DNA from: Halomarina halobia
GTDB lineage: Archaea > Halobacteriota > Halobacteria > Halobacteriales > Haloarculaceae
NCBI RefSeq assembly: GCF_029338575.1
Contig: NZ_CP119992.1
Coordinates: 1,922,001 to 1,986,000 of the forward strand
DNA: 64,000 nucleotides
Reading direction: 5' to 3'
Each line of letters begins with the position of its first letter. The stretch's first letter is position 1. The position numbers were made by a program, and so were the translations under genes. Under the pieces are notes generated by a model that saw only the letters and a program-made list of their open reading frames with translations, made no database searches and had not been told where the DNA came from. Positions 1 through 7,819 of this stretch are shown piece by piece.

Positions 1-653
1 CACGCGCGGTCGAACGCCGCGCTCTCGAGGGCCGGTTCGACGTCCCCCCACAGCCGGTCGAGCGCGGCGGGCCACTGCGCGAGACAGCGGTAGATGCTCG
101 GCAGGTTCGAACCGAGGCCGTGAAACTCCCGGACGGACTCGACCGTCCCCGATAGCTCGCCCGGCACCGCGTCGGGCGCGACCATCGACGGCGGCGCGCC
201 CCGGTCCCGGTCGAGCCAGTCGGGAAACGGCGCGGTCGTCGCGGGGTCGTCCGCGGTGTCGGTCCCCACTGCCTCACCGTGGAGCCCCCGGTCCATCGCC
301 TCGAAGAGCACGGCGAGGCGGGGCGCGACGACGTCGAAGGTGGCGAGTTGCCCCCGCAACTCGGCGAACGCGGCCGGCGAGACGCCGAGCGCCGCCGGGT
401 CGTAGGCCGGGAGGTCGTCCAGTTCCGAGAGCACGGCGTCCCGGTACTCGACCGTGAGCCGGGCGAACGCGCGCGTCTCGAACAGCGGCTTGACCTGCCC
501 CCACGCGTAGCGGGTGAACTCGGGTTCGTTCGCCACCGCCGTCCGGAAGATCCAGTTGACCACCGGCGCGCGGAAGGTGTGTTTGACGTCGTCGTAGAGG
601 CCGCGACGCCACCCGGTCGCCTCGCGGTCGTACAGTTGCTCGCTCGTATCCAT
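1..653 (-). CDS. DehI-type haloacid dehalogenase family protein (3' end cut by window)
   Basis: About 217 N-terminal residues are visible and the frame is open to the window edge. The ATG lies at 653. The pattern (YDDVKHTFRAPVVNWIFRTA near residues 20-39, a WGQVKPLFETRAF block near 52-64, then LPSIYRCLAQWPAALDRLW near 185-205) matches the repeated helical unit of the DehI group, non-stereospecific 2-haloacid dehalogenases and their haloarchaeal relatives, which are about 250-300 residues long. By family it would hydrolyse or bind a small 2-substituted acid in the cytoplasm; many archaeal members are uncharacterised and the substrate cannot be inferred. It is transcribed away from the broken HTH gene at 715-905. 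Confidence 0.7.
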   Translation of the reverse strand, partial: MDTSEQLYDREATGWRRGLYDDVKHTFRAPVVNWIFRTAVANEPEFTRYAWGQVKPLFETRAFARLTVEYRDAVLSELDDLPAYDPAALGVSPAAFAELRGQLATFDVVAPRLAVLFEAMDRGLHGEAVGTDTADDPATTAPFPDWLDRDRGAPPSMVAPDAVPGELSGTVESVREFHGLGSNLPSIYRCLAQWPAALDRLWGDVEPALESAAFDRA

Positions 654-714
654 GGGAGGGGGATGCACGCCGGGAGGGTAGGCGTTGGGGTCGGGGGCAG
701 CGAGGGGCTTCCGA

Positions 715-905
715 ACGTTGAGCTGGCGACCCACGCGGGCGTCACGCGCCAGACCGTCGGGAGCTACATCGACCTCCTGCTCGATCGAGATCGTCGAGAT
801 CGTCCCCGGTACGTCCCCGACGCGGTTTCGCGTCGCCGACAGCGACGTCGTCCGGGAACTCTTCGAACTCGACAGCGCGCTGAACGCGGTGCGCGAGGAG
901 ACGAA
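715..905 (+). pseudogene. Remnant of a winged-HTH regulator, frameshifted
   Basis: Two adjoining frames together give a recognisable haloarchaeal HTH protein: ELATHAGVTRQTVGSYIDLL (recognition helix region) in one frame up to about 780, then EIVEIVPGTSPTRFRVADSD and a ...LFELDSALNAV tail in the next frame. The shift falls in a short tandem repeat (gatcgagatcgtcgagatcg, 783-802), a plausible slippage site. No N-terminal start is seen and the second frame runs into the neighbouring gene without its own stop, so the gene is truncated at both ends. Family resemblance is from memory of such proteins; the breakage is seen directly. Confidence 0.6.
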
Positions 906-952
906 CGGAGCGCCGGCGGTAGATCACGACACCACTTCGACAGTCGTCCCGC

Positions 953-1414
953 TCACCCCTCCAGTCCCTCCAGCGCCGCCCGGAACCGCGCGCGCTCGAC
1001 CACCCGGAAGGCGAGGTCGGCCCCCCCGACGACCGCGCCGTCGCCCGCGCGCGAGGCGGTCGCCGCCAGTTCCAGGCGGCGGCCCTCGACGCCGACCAGT
1101 TCCGTCTCGACGGCCACGGTCGTCCCGACGGGCGCGGCCCGGCGGTGGCGGAGGTCGGCGCGCTCGCCCACCGTCCCCGTGCCGTCGGGGAGGCGTCCGT
1201 GCAGCGACTCCCGGCCGACGAACTCGCAGAAGGCGAGGAGGGAGGGCGAGCCGAGCACGCGCACGGCCTCGTCGGGGGTCGCGTCCGCCGCGGCGGGGAG
1301 CGCGGGCGGATCGTCCTGCTCGCCGAAGACGTTCGTCGCGTGACGGGGCTGGACGGTGAACTCGCGGCGTCCGGTCACCTCGCGCGCGGCGAGGTCGGAG
1401 AGATCGACGGCCAT
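953..1414 (-). CDS. Hotdog-fold thioesterase (fluoroacetyl-CoA thioesterase-like)
   Basis: 153 residues, the usual length for a single hotdog domain. The order VLGSPSLLAFCEFVGRESLH, then TVGERADLRHRRAAPVGTTV, then VGVEGRRLELAATA and a FRVVERARF end follows the FlK-like group (…P.L....E......L..G..TVG..v.v.H..p.p.G..V...). By family it would hydrolyse an acyl-CoA thioester in the cytoplasm; the acyl group is unknown. The His of the DLRH motif is kept. A perfect inverted repeat (1418-1435) sits only 4 nt upstream of the ATG. Confidence 0.8.
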   Translation of the reverse strand: MAVDLSDLAAREVTGRREFTVQPRHATNVFGEQDDPPALPAAADATPDEAVRVLGSPSLLAFCEFVGRESLHGRLPDGTGTVGERADLRHRRAAPVGTTVAVETELVGVEGRRLELAATASRAGDGAVVGGADLAFRVVERARFRAALEGLEG

Positions 1415-1417
1415 GGA

Positions 1418-1435
1418 TTCCCGTTAACACGGGAA
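1418..1435. promoter_or_regulatory. Inverted repeat in the leader of the thioesterase gene
   Basis: TTCCCGT-TAAC-ACGGGAA is a perfect 7-bp dyad with a 4-nt spacer, 4 nt upstream of the ATG at 1414. It could be a repressor operator or a small leader hairpin that masks the start. Only the symmetry is seen; no regulator is identified. Confidence 0.4.
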
Positions 1436-1624
1436 CGGGTAAACGCTACCACGGTTCGCGGAACGTATTTGTACCTTTTGGCCGCTACCGGAGGGTAGAC
1501 ACGACGTCCTGCGGTTACGCGGTCGCCCGGATCTCCTCGCGCGACGCGTCGGATCACGCTGGTCGGGTCGCTTCGGTCCGTGCAGTCCCCACGACGGCGA
1601 CGAGCGTGTTCTACAGCCCACGAA

Positions 1625-1972
1625 ATGACGACAGACCATCACGAATCCGACGTCGGTTCGTCGCTCGACGCGATGTTCGACGTCCTCAGCCACCGCTATC
1701 GCCGCCGGATCCTCGTCGAAGTGTACCGACGTACCGACCGCCGGAGGCGCTCGGCGTTCCGCGTCGAGGCGTTCTCGACGCGGGATGAACTACCGGAGGC
1801 ATGTCGGGTTCGCCTCCACCACGTCCACCTGCCGAAGCTGGCCGCGGCCGGGTTCATCACGTGGGATCGGGAGCGGGGGGTCGTCGATCGCGGACCGCGG
1901 TTCCGCGAGATCGAACCGGCGATTCGCCTCCTGCACGACAACCGCGAGAAGCTACCCGACGACTGGCTCTGA
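1625..1972 (+). CDS. DUF7344-type winged-helix protein
   Basis: 115 residues from the ATG at 1625; a longer in-frame extension to 1580 exists but is not protein-like. The core DAMFDVLSHRYRRRILVEVYRR (residues 15-36), then RVRLHHVHLPKLAAAGFITWDRERGVV (61-87), is the haloarchaeal DUF7344 winged-helix pattern, a predicted DNA-binding regulator found in many copies per haloarchaeal genome. It stands alone, convergent with the uracil-DNA glycosylase gene, so no target is suggested. The family call is confident; the function is only inferred from the fold. Confidence 0.8.
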   Translation: MTTDHHESDVGSSLDAMFDVLSHRYRRRILVEVYRRTDRRRRSAFRVEAFSTRDELPEACRVRLHHVHLPKLAAAGFITWDRERGVVDRGPRFREIEPAIRLLHDNREKLPDDWL

Positions 1973-1997
1973 CCGTCCGCCGATGAGCGCGTCGGCG

Positions 1998-2630
1998 TCA
2001 CGCGTACTCCGACAGCACCGCCCCGATCGCGTCGCGGTACGACTCGTAGGTGTATCCGAGTCGGGAGATCCAGACCTCCTGGTAGGAGGGGTGGAGCACG
2101 GGGAGGACGGGAACGCCGAGCGTCGGACAGTCCTGCGGTTCGAGCACGAGGTCGAGGAAGCGGCCGACCTCGCGCCCCTCGACCGCGAGCAGCGACCGCG
2201 TGGCGTGTTTGCCGGTGGCGACGACGCACGCCGGATCGACCCGTTCGATCTCGTCCAGGAGGTACGGGCGGCAGTTCGCGCGCTCCTCGGCCGCGGGTTC
2301 GCGGTTGCCGCCCGCCGGATCCAGCGGGAAGCACTTCACCGCGTTCGTGTAGTAGGCGTCCGGGTGGCCCAGTTGCTCGAACATCGCCCGCACCTTCCGA
2401 CCCGAGGCGCGCGAGGTGTAGGCCATGCCGGTCCAGTTGCCGCCCCGCCAGCGGTCGGCCTCGGGCGCGCCCGGGCCGGGGGCCTCGCCGACGACCACGA
2501 GGTCGGCGTCGGCCGGTCCGACGCCCCACGAGATGCGCTCGCGGGCGGCGGCGAGCTCGGGACAGCGCCGGCAGTCGGGTTCGAGGACGAGGCGGTCGTC
2601 GGGGTCGGGGTACCGCGGCGTCACCGTCAC
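1998..2630 (-). CDS. Uracil-DNA glycosylase family protein (family-4-like)
   Basis: 210 residues from a GTG at 2630. It carries the CxxC pair (CRRC near 20-23), the catalytic-loop motif VVGEAPGPGAPEA (47-59), the NAVKCFP block and a RANC cysteine, and the VLPVLHPSY motif near the C-terminus. The four Cys would ligate the 4Fe-4S cluster typical of family 4 enzymes, although the spacing between the last two (20 residues) is longer than usual. Predicted to remove uracil from DNA as the first step of base excision repair. Its GTG start overlaps the stop of the upstream membrane-protein gene by 4 nt (GTGA). A second, more canonical family member lies at 47997-48614. Confidence 0.82.
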   Translation of the reverse strand: MTVTPRYPDPDDRLVLEPDCRRCPELAAARERISWGVGPADADLVVVGEAPGPGAPEADRWRGGNWTGMAYTSRASGRKVRAMFEQLGHPDAYYTNAVKCFPLDPAGGNREPAAEERANCRPYLLDEIERVDPACVVATGKHATRSLLAVEGREVGRFLDLVLEPQDCPTLGVPVLPVLHPSYQEVWISRLGYTYESYRDAIGAVLSEYA

Positions 2631-2854
2631 TCCGTCAGCGGGAGGACGACGCCGAAGACGATGGGCGAGAGCAGTCCGAGGAGGATGCCGACGGCCTCCA
2701 TGTCAACGAAGACCGTGGAGAGCCAGCCGGGCGTCGATCCGAGCACGGCGGGGGCGAACGCGCCCCCGATCGCCCCCGCCAGAAACAGCGTCAGGCCGAG
2801 CAGGAAGCCGCCCTTCGTGAGCTTCGGGTAGTCGAGCGAACCGTAACGTCCCAT
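2627..2854 (-). CDS. Small membrane protein, unknown function
   Basis: 75 residues with two hydrophobic helices, about residues 16-38 (GGFLLGLTLFLAGAIGGAFAPAVL) and 50-72 (MEAVGILLGLLSPIVFGVVLPL), joined by a short loop with a central Pro-Gly. The ATG at 2854 follows an AT-rich spacer. It is translationally coupled to the downstream glycosylase gene (4-nt overlap). The coupling is common in haloarchaea for unrelated functions, so it says little. I do not recognise a characterised family. Confidence 0.75.
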   Translation of the reverse strand: MGRYGSLDYPKLTKGGFLLGLTLFLAGAIGGAFAPAVLGSTPGWLSTVFVDMEAVGILLGLLSPIVFGVVLPLTE

Positions 2855-2949
2855 ACGTCACGTATCGCCACGTCGGGCATAAACTTGTTCGAGGGGGAGT
2901 ACCACACCGTTCCGTAACTGGTTTACCCGAGAGCGGGATACGGTCCCCC

Positions 2950-3186
2950 GTGAACGACGCATTGCTGGAACCGGTGCTCGAGGCCCTCTCCGTGCTCGTC
3001 TACGCGGTCGTGACCGTCGCGCTGACCGGCCTCGGCCTGCTGACCGAACAGGCGGGGCTCAGTACGATCGGAACCGACCAGATGCTCGGCCTCTGGCTGC
3101 TCGCCATGGGTGCGGTCGCGCTCGGCGGGGCGTACCTGGTCGCGACCGGCCGCCTGCTCCCCCGGGCGCGGGCGCTGCTGGCCTGA
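2950..3186 (+). CDS. Small two-helix membrane protein, unknown function
   Basis: 78 residues from a GTG at 2950. Two membrane spans are seen, about residues 12-33 (SVLVYAVVTVALTGLGLLTE) and 46-66 (LGLWLLAMGAVALGGAYLVA), and a short basic C-terminus (RLLPRARALLA) suggesting a cytoplasmic tail. It lies upstream of ileS with a 93-nt gap and is divergent from the 2627-2854 gene. Not recognised beyond its membrane character. Confidence 0.7.
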   Translation: MNDALLEPVLEALSVLVYAVVTVALTGLGLLTEQAGLSTIGTDQMLGLWLLAMGAVALGGAYLVATGRLLPRARALLA

Positions 3187-3279
3187 GCGGAACAGTACTC
3201 GACTCGACGGTCCTCGACCGCGGACAGCCATACCTGTCGGACCGATTCGCCTTTACCCTCGGGGGTGCGTTTCTCACCC

Positions 3280-6200
3280 ATGAGCGATAGCGCCGACAGC
3301 GCCCCCGAGTCGGGTACGGAGTCGTCCCGGCTCCGACGACGATTCGGGGAGGTAGACGACCAGTACGATCCGGACGTCGTCGAGGCGCGCGTCCGCGAGT
3401 ACTGGGCGGACGTTGACGCCTACGAGCAGACCAAGCGCAACCGGGAGGGCGCGGAGCGCTTCTTCTTCGTCGACGGCCCCCCCTACACGAGCGGCGCGGC
3501 CCACATGGGGACGACGTGGAACAAGTCGCTGAAGGACGCCTACATCCGCTACAAGCGGATGCGCGGCTACGACGTGACCGACCGCCCCGGCTATGACATG
3601 CACGGGCTGCCCATCGAGACGAAGGTCGAGGAGAGACTCGGCTTCGCCAACAAGAAGGACATCGAGGAGTTCGGCATGGAGGCGTTCATCGGGGCGTGCA
3701 AGGAGTACGCCGACGAGCAACTGGAGGGCCTCCAGGACGACTTCCGGTCCTTCGGCGTCTGGATGGACTGGGAGAACCCCTACCGGACCGTCACGCCGGA
3801 GTACATGGAGGCGGCGTGGTGGGGCTTCGCGCGCGCCCATGAGCGCGGCCTCGTCGACCGCGGAAAGCGCTCGATCACGCAGTGTCCCCGCTGCGAGACC
3901 GCGATCGCCAAGAACGAGGTGGAGTACCACGAGATCGAGTCGCCCAGCATCTACGTGAAGTTCCCCCTGCGCGACCGCGAGGGGCACCTCGTCATCTGGA
4001 CGACCACGCCGTGGACCGTCCCCGCGAACACCTTCGTCGCGGTGGACGAGGCGGCCGACTACGTGGCCGTCGACGCCGTGAGGGACGGCGAGACCGAACG
4101 GCTCTACCTCGCCGAGGCGATGGTCGAGGACGTGCTGAAGCGCGGGCGCTACGAGGACTACGAGGTCGTCGAGGCGCTGTCGGGCGCGGACATGCTCGGC
4201 TGGGAGTACGACCACCCCCTCGCGGAGGAGGTGCCGAGCCGCCCGACCGGCGAGGGCGCGGGGCGGGTCTACCACGCGGACTACGTCGAGGTGGACCGCA
4301 CGGGCCTCGTCCACTCCGCGCCGGGTCACGGCCAGGAGGACTTCGAGCGCGGGCGGGAACTCGACCTCGAGATCTTCTGCCCGGTCGGCCCCGACGGCGT
4401 CTACACCGAGCAGGGCGGGGCGTACGCCGGCGAGTTCGTCCGCGACGCCAACGACGACATCATCGCCGACCTCGACGCGAGGGGCCTGCTGCTCGCCCAC
4501 GAGACCACCCGCCACGACTACGGGCAGTGCTGGCGCTGCGGGACGGACATCGTCTTTCTCGCCACCGACCAGTGGTTCGTCACCGTCACCGACGTGAAGG
4601 ACGAGATGCTCTCGAACATCGAGGACTCGGAGTGGCACCCCCCGGAGGCCCGCGACAACCGGTTCCGGAAGTTCATCGAGGGGTCGCCCGACTGGAACGT
4701 CTCCCGCCAGCGCTACTGGGGCATCCCGATCCCGATCTGGGTGCCCGAGGGGTGGGACGGCGACACGGAGGAGGTGATCGTCGTCGGGACGTGCCAGGAA
4801 CTCGCCGACCGGGTCGATCAGGCGGTAGACCCCGAGGAGGTGGACCTCCACCGCCCCACGGTGGATCACCTCACGATCACGGAGGGGGGCGTCACCTACG
4901 AGCGCGTCCCGGACGTCTTCGACGTGTGGCTCGACTCCTCGGTGGCGTCGTGGGGCACGCTCGACTACCCCGGCGAGACGGCGGACTTCGAGGAGCTGTG
5001 GCCCGCGGACCTCATCATGGAGGCCCACGACCAGACCCGCGGCTGGTTCTGGTCGCAACTCGGCATGGGGACGACCGCGATGGGCGAGATCCCCTACCGG
5101 GAGGTGCTGATGCACGGCTGGGCGCTGGCCGAGGACGGCCGCAAGATGTCGAAGTCCATCGGGAACGTCGTCACGCCCCACGAGGCGATGGAGCGCCACG
5201 GCGCGGATCCCATGCGCCTCTTTCTTCTGTCGGTGAACCCGCAGGGCGAGGACATGCGCTTCTCCTGGGACGAGATGGCGACGATGCAGCGCGACCTCAA
5301 CATCCTCTGGAACGTCTTTCGCTTCCCGCTGCCGTACATGCGGATGGACGGGTTCGACCCCGACGGGGTGAGCGTCGGGGACGTGCCCCTCGAACTCGCC
5401 GACGAGTGGGTGCTCTCGCGCCTCCAGTCCACGAAGCGCGAGACGATCGTCCACTGGGACGACTTCCGACAGGACCGCGCGCTCGCCGCCCTCCTCGACT
5501 TCGTCGTCGAGGACGTCTCGCGGTTCTACATCCAGGTCGTCCGCGAGCGGATGTGGGCCGAGGAGGCGAGCGACTCGAAGCGCGCCGCCTACGCGACGCT
5601 CTACCGCGTCCTCCTGGAGACGGTCCAGCTGCTCGCGCCCTACGCGCCGTACGTCGCGGACGACGTCTACGCCACCCTCACCGGCGAGGCGGGGTACGAC
5701 ACGGTCCACATGTGCGACTGGCCCGAACCCGACGAGGCGCTCCTCCGGGAGGACCTCGAGGCCGACGTCGACGTGCTGCGCGGGATCGAGGAGGCGGGCG
5801 CGAACGCCCGCCAGCAGGCCGAGCGCAAGCTCCGCTGGCCGGTTCCGCGCGTGGTCGTCGCCGCCAACGACGCCGAGGCCGCCCGCGCCGCCCGCGAGCA
5901 CGCCCCGCTCCTCCGCGAGCGGCTCAACGCCCGCGAAGTGGAGGTCGTCGCCCCCGACGAGTCGTGGGAGGAGCTTCGGTACTCCGCGCAGGCCGACATG
6001 AGCGTCCTCGGCCCCGCCTTCGGCTCGCGCGCCCAGGAGGTCATGCGGGCGCTCAACGAGGCCCGCGTGTCCGAGGCGACGCTCGACGCGCTCGAGGCGA
6101 GCGTCAACGACCGGCTCGACGAACCCGTCGAACTCACCGACGAGATGGTCGAGTTCGTCACCGAGACGCCCGACGACGTGGCCGGGACCGTCTTCTCGAC

Positions 6201-6531
6201 GAACGGCGAGGAGCGCGGGGTCGTCTACGTCGACACCAGCATCACCGAGGACATCGAGAGCGAGGGCTACGCCCGCGAGGTGATCCGCCGCGTCCAGGAG
6301 ATGCGCAAGGACCTCGACCTCGACATCGAGGCTGAGGTGCGCGTCGACCTCGACGTCGGCGACGACCGCGTCGCCCGCCTCGTGCGCGAGCACGAGGACC
6401 TCATCGCCCGCGAGGTGCGGGCCGCCGAGTTCGGCGACGTGGCCGACGGCCACCGCCGCGAGTGGGAGGTCGAGGGCGTCGAGATGTCGATCGCGGTCGA
6501 ACCGCTCGCGACGCCCGAACCGTCGGACTGA
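3280..6531 (+). CDS. ileS: Isoleucyl-tRNA synthetase
   Basis: 1083 residues from the ATG at 3280, the normal length; an upstream in-frame GTG at 3265 adds only five residues and is less likely. Charges tRNA-Ile in the cytoplasm. The class I HIGH motif reads HMGT at 75-78, followed by KSLKDAYIRYKRMRGYDV; the KMSKS signature is intact near 622-626 (GRKMSKSIGNVV). Between them lie the CP1 editing region and a Zn-type CPRC..C pair (TQCPRCETAIAKNE), with a second CWRC near 413-416. The C-terminal anticodon-binding and tail regions are present. Very acidic, as is usual in this lineage. The call is secure. Confidence 0.97.
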   Translation: MSDSADSAPESGTESSRLRRRFGEVDDQYDPDVVEARVREYWADVDAYEQTKRNREGAERFFFVDGPPYTSGAAHMGTTWNKSLKDAYIRYKRMRGYDVTDRPGYDMHGLPIETKVEERLGFANKKDIEEFGMEAFIGACKEYADEQLEGLQDDFRSFGVWMDWENPYRTVTPEYMEAAWWGFARAHERGLVDRGKRSITQCPRCETAIAKNEVEYHEIESPSIYVKFPLRDREGHLVIWTTTPWTVPANTFVAVDEAADYVAVDAVRDGETERLYLAEAMVEDVLKRGRYEDYEVVEALSGADMLGWEYDHPLAEEVPSRPTGEGAGRVYHADYVEVDRTGLVHSAPGHGQEDFERGRELDLEIFCPVGPDGVYTEQGGAYAGEFVRDANDDIIADLDARGLLLAHETTRHDYGQCWRCGTDIVFLATDQWFVTVTDVKDEMLSNIEDSEWHPPEARDNRFRKFIEGSPDWNVSRQRYWGIPIPIWVPEGWDGDTEEVIVVGTCQELADRVDQAVDPEEVDLHRPTVDHLTITEGGVTYERVPDVFDVWLDSSVASWGTLDYPGETADFEELWPADLIMEAHDQTRGWFWSQLGMGTTAMGEIPYREVLMHGWALAEDGRKMSKSIGNVVTPHEAMERHGADPMRLFLLSVNPQGEDMRFSWDEMATMQRDLNILWNVFRFPLPYMRMDGFDPDGVSVGDVPLELADEWVLSRLQSTKRETIVHWDDFRQDRALAALLDFVVEDVSRFYIQVVRERMWAEEASDSKRAAYATLYRVLLETVQLLAPYAPYVADDVYATLTGEAGYDTVHMCDWPEPDEALLREDLEADVDVLRGIEEAGANARQQAERKLRWPVPRVVVAANDAEAARAAREHAPLLRERLNAREVEVVAPDESWEELRYSAQADMSVLGPAFGSRAQEVMRALNEARVSEATLDALEASVNDRLDEPVELTDEMVEFVTETPDDVAGTVFSTNGEERGVVYVDTSITEDIESEGYAREVIRRVQEMRKDLDLDIEAEVRVDLDVGDDRVARLVREHEDLIAREVRAAEFGDVADGHRREWEVEGVEMSIAVEPLATPEPSD

Positions 6532-6551
6532 ACGGCGGGACCGCGCTCTTC

Positions 6552-6728
6552 CTACCGGCGCACCGTCACCGGCCGCCCGCACGTGATGAACGGTTCGTCC
6601 GTCTCGGCCTCGAACAGCGCCAGACGCCCGCACTCGTCGCGGCCCTCGCGCCAGCGCGGCAGCGGCGGGATGTCGTAGTCCTCCGGCCCGTAGTACAGCG
6701 AGGCGACGACCCACTCACGCGCCCGCAC
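6552..6728 (-). CDS. Small Cys-containing protein, unknown function
   Basis: 58 residues from a GTG at 6728: an aromatic N-terminal half (EWVVASLYYGPEDYDIPPLP) and two Cys (near 33 and 50) in DECGRLALFEA and FITCGRPVTVRR. The composition and codon use look coding and the opposite strand does not. Upstream codons in the same frame also read like protein (KPDERDANRRTEGSLV) but have no start, and the only nearby ATG (6777) is in another frame that stops after 20 codons. Either the GTG is correct or a one-base shift has cut off the N-terminus. Two iron-box-like palindromes lie upstream. I do not recognise the family. Confidence 0.5.
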   Translation of the reverse strand: MRAREWVVASLYYGPEDYDIPPLPRWREGRDECGRLALFEAETDEPFITCGRPVTVRR

Positions 6729-6782
6729 GAGCGATCCCTCCGTTCTCCGGTTTGCGTCCCGTTCGTCCGGTTTCCATACCGC

Positions 6783-6833
6783 TTTAGGTCAGCCTAAAAT
6801 ACTTGAGCGCGTCGATTTAGGCCGGCCAAAATC
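6783..6833. promoter_or_regulatory. Two palindromes resembling DtxR/SirR/Idr iron-repressor boxes
   Basis: TTTAGG-TCAG-CCTAAA (6783-6798) is a perfect 6-bp dyad, overlapping a TATA-like tract for leftward transcription. GATTTAGGCCGGCCAAAATC (6814-6833) is a second palindrome with one mismatched pair. The TTAGG...CCTAA form resembles the binding sites of DtxR-family metal regulators, which control iron genes in haloarchaea. Downstream to the left is the small Cys-containing gene; prs is on the other side. The symmetry is seen, the regulator is inferred. Confidence 0.45.
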
Positions 6834-6910
6834 GGTCCGGAGGCCGGTGCGGTAGAAGAGCGGCCGCTACCCCGGAAGGCGGCGGGAAAGAACGGGGAAG
6901 GGGGGGACGG

Positions 6911-7768
6911 CTATCGCGAGTCCGCGACGGCCGGCGCGAGGACGGGCGCGGCGCTCACCGCGCTCTCGGCTCGCTCGACGGTGTCGGTGCCGTAGACCGC
7001 CGCGACGCCCGCCCGGGCCAGCTTCGCCCGGGCGTTCGCGGCGAGCATCGGATGGACGCAGGTGGCGTAGACGCGGGCGACGCGCTCGGCGTGCAGGTGT
7101 TCGATCGCCCCGGCCATCGTCGAGCCGGTGGCGATGATGTCGTCCACCACGACGACGTCGCGCCCCGCGACGTCCGTCTCGCTCGGCGTGAGCGTCACCT
7201 CGCCGGTGTCGTAGTCGCGCACCTTCTCGAAGTAGTCCACGCCGCCCGCCCCGTGGGCGTCCCGGACCGTCTCCGCGAGGGGGGTGGCGCTCTCGTCGGG
7301 GGCGAGAAAGAGCGGTTCGTCGAGGTCGGCGGGGAGCGGGTCGGCGAGCAGCGGCGAGGCGTCCACCGACTCCGTCGGAACGTCGAAGAAGTCACAGACC
7401 GCCTCCTCGTGGGGCGTGACGGTGACGACGCGGTCGGTGGTCGTGGAGATGGCCCGCGCCATCGCGCGCGCGGAGACGGGGTCGCCCTCCCTGAACGCCC
7501 GGTCCTGCCGGGCGTAGCCGAGGTACGGGACGACCGTCGTGACCCGCTCGAAGTGCTGACGGGCGACGTCCTGGAGCTGCAGGAGTTGAACGTGGGCGTC
7601 GCTGTCGACGGTGGAGGCGACGACGATCGCGTGCTCGCCGCTCGCCGGCGCGCGGACGATGAGTTCGCCGTCGGGGAACCGGTCGTACTCGACGGGTCCC
7701 ACCTCCGCGTCGAGTTCGGCGGCGAGCGACGCCGCGAGCGACTGCGACGCCGATCCGGGCAGTATCAT
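6911..7768 (-). CDS. prs: Ribose-phosphate pyrophosphokinase
   Basis: 285 residues from the ATG at 7768, typical of the archaeal short PRPP synthetases. Transfers pyrophosphate from ATP to ribose 5-phosphate to give PRPP for purine, pyrimidine and histidine synthesis. Seen are the N-terminal domain with RFPDGELIVR, the YLGYARQDRAF ATP-binding flexible-loop region, TPHEEAVCDFF, and the PRPP signature DVVVVDDIIATGSTMAGAIEHL near 212-233. It lies just downstream of the HVO_0234-type gene on the same strand (51-nt gap); I recall these two as neighbours in other haloarchaea. Confidence 0.95.
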   Translation of the reverse strand: MILPGSASQSLAASLAAELDAEVGPVEYDRFPDGELIVRAPASGEHAIVVASTVDSDAHVQLLQLQDVARQHFERVTTVVPYLGYARQDRAFREGDPVSARAMARAISTTTDRVVTVTPHEEAVCDFFDVPTESVDASPLLADPLPADLDEPLFLAPDESATPLAETVRDAHGAGGVDYFEKVRDYDTGEVTLTPSETDVAGRDVVVVDDIIATGSTMAGAIEHLHAERVARVYATCVHPMLAANARAKLARAGVAAVYGTDTVERAESAVSAAPVLAPAVADSR

Positions 7769-7819
7769 GTGCGCCTCTCGACGGCGCGTGGTAAAACGCG
7801 TTTTCGTTGCCGCTCGTGG

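Noticed and set aside
3882..6335. An 817-codon frame on the ileS strand in another frame
   Set aside because: Arg/Gly/Pro-rich composition typical of a shifted frame in high-GC DNA.
3274..6714. An 1146-codon open frame antisense to ileS
   Set aside because: It is the mirror of a GC-rich, acidic gene; the translation is Arg/Val/His-rich with no recognisable domain, while the plus strand encodes a complete ileS.
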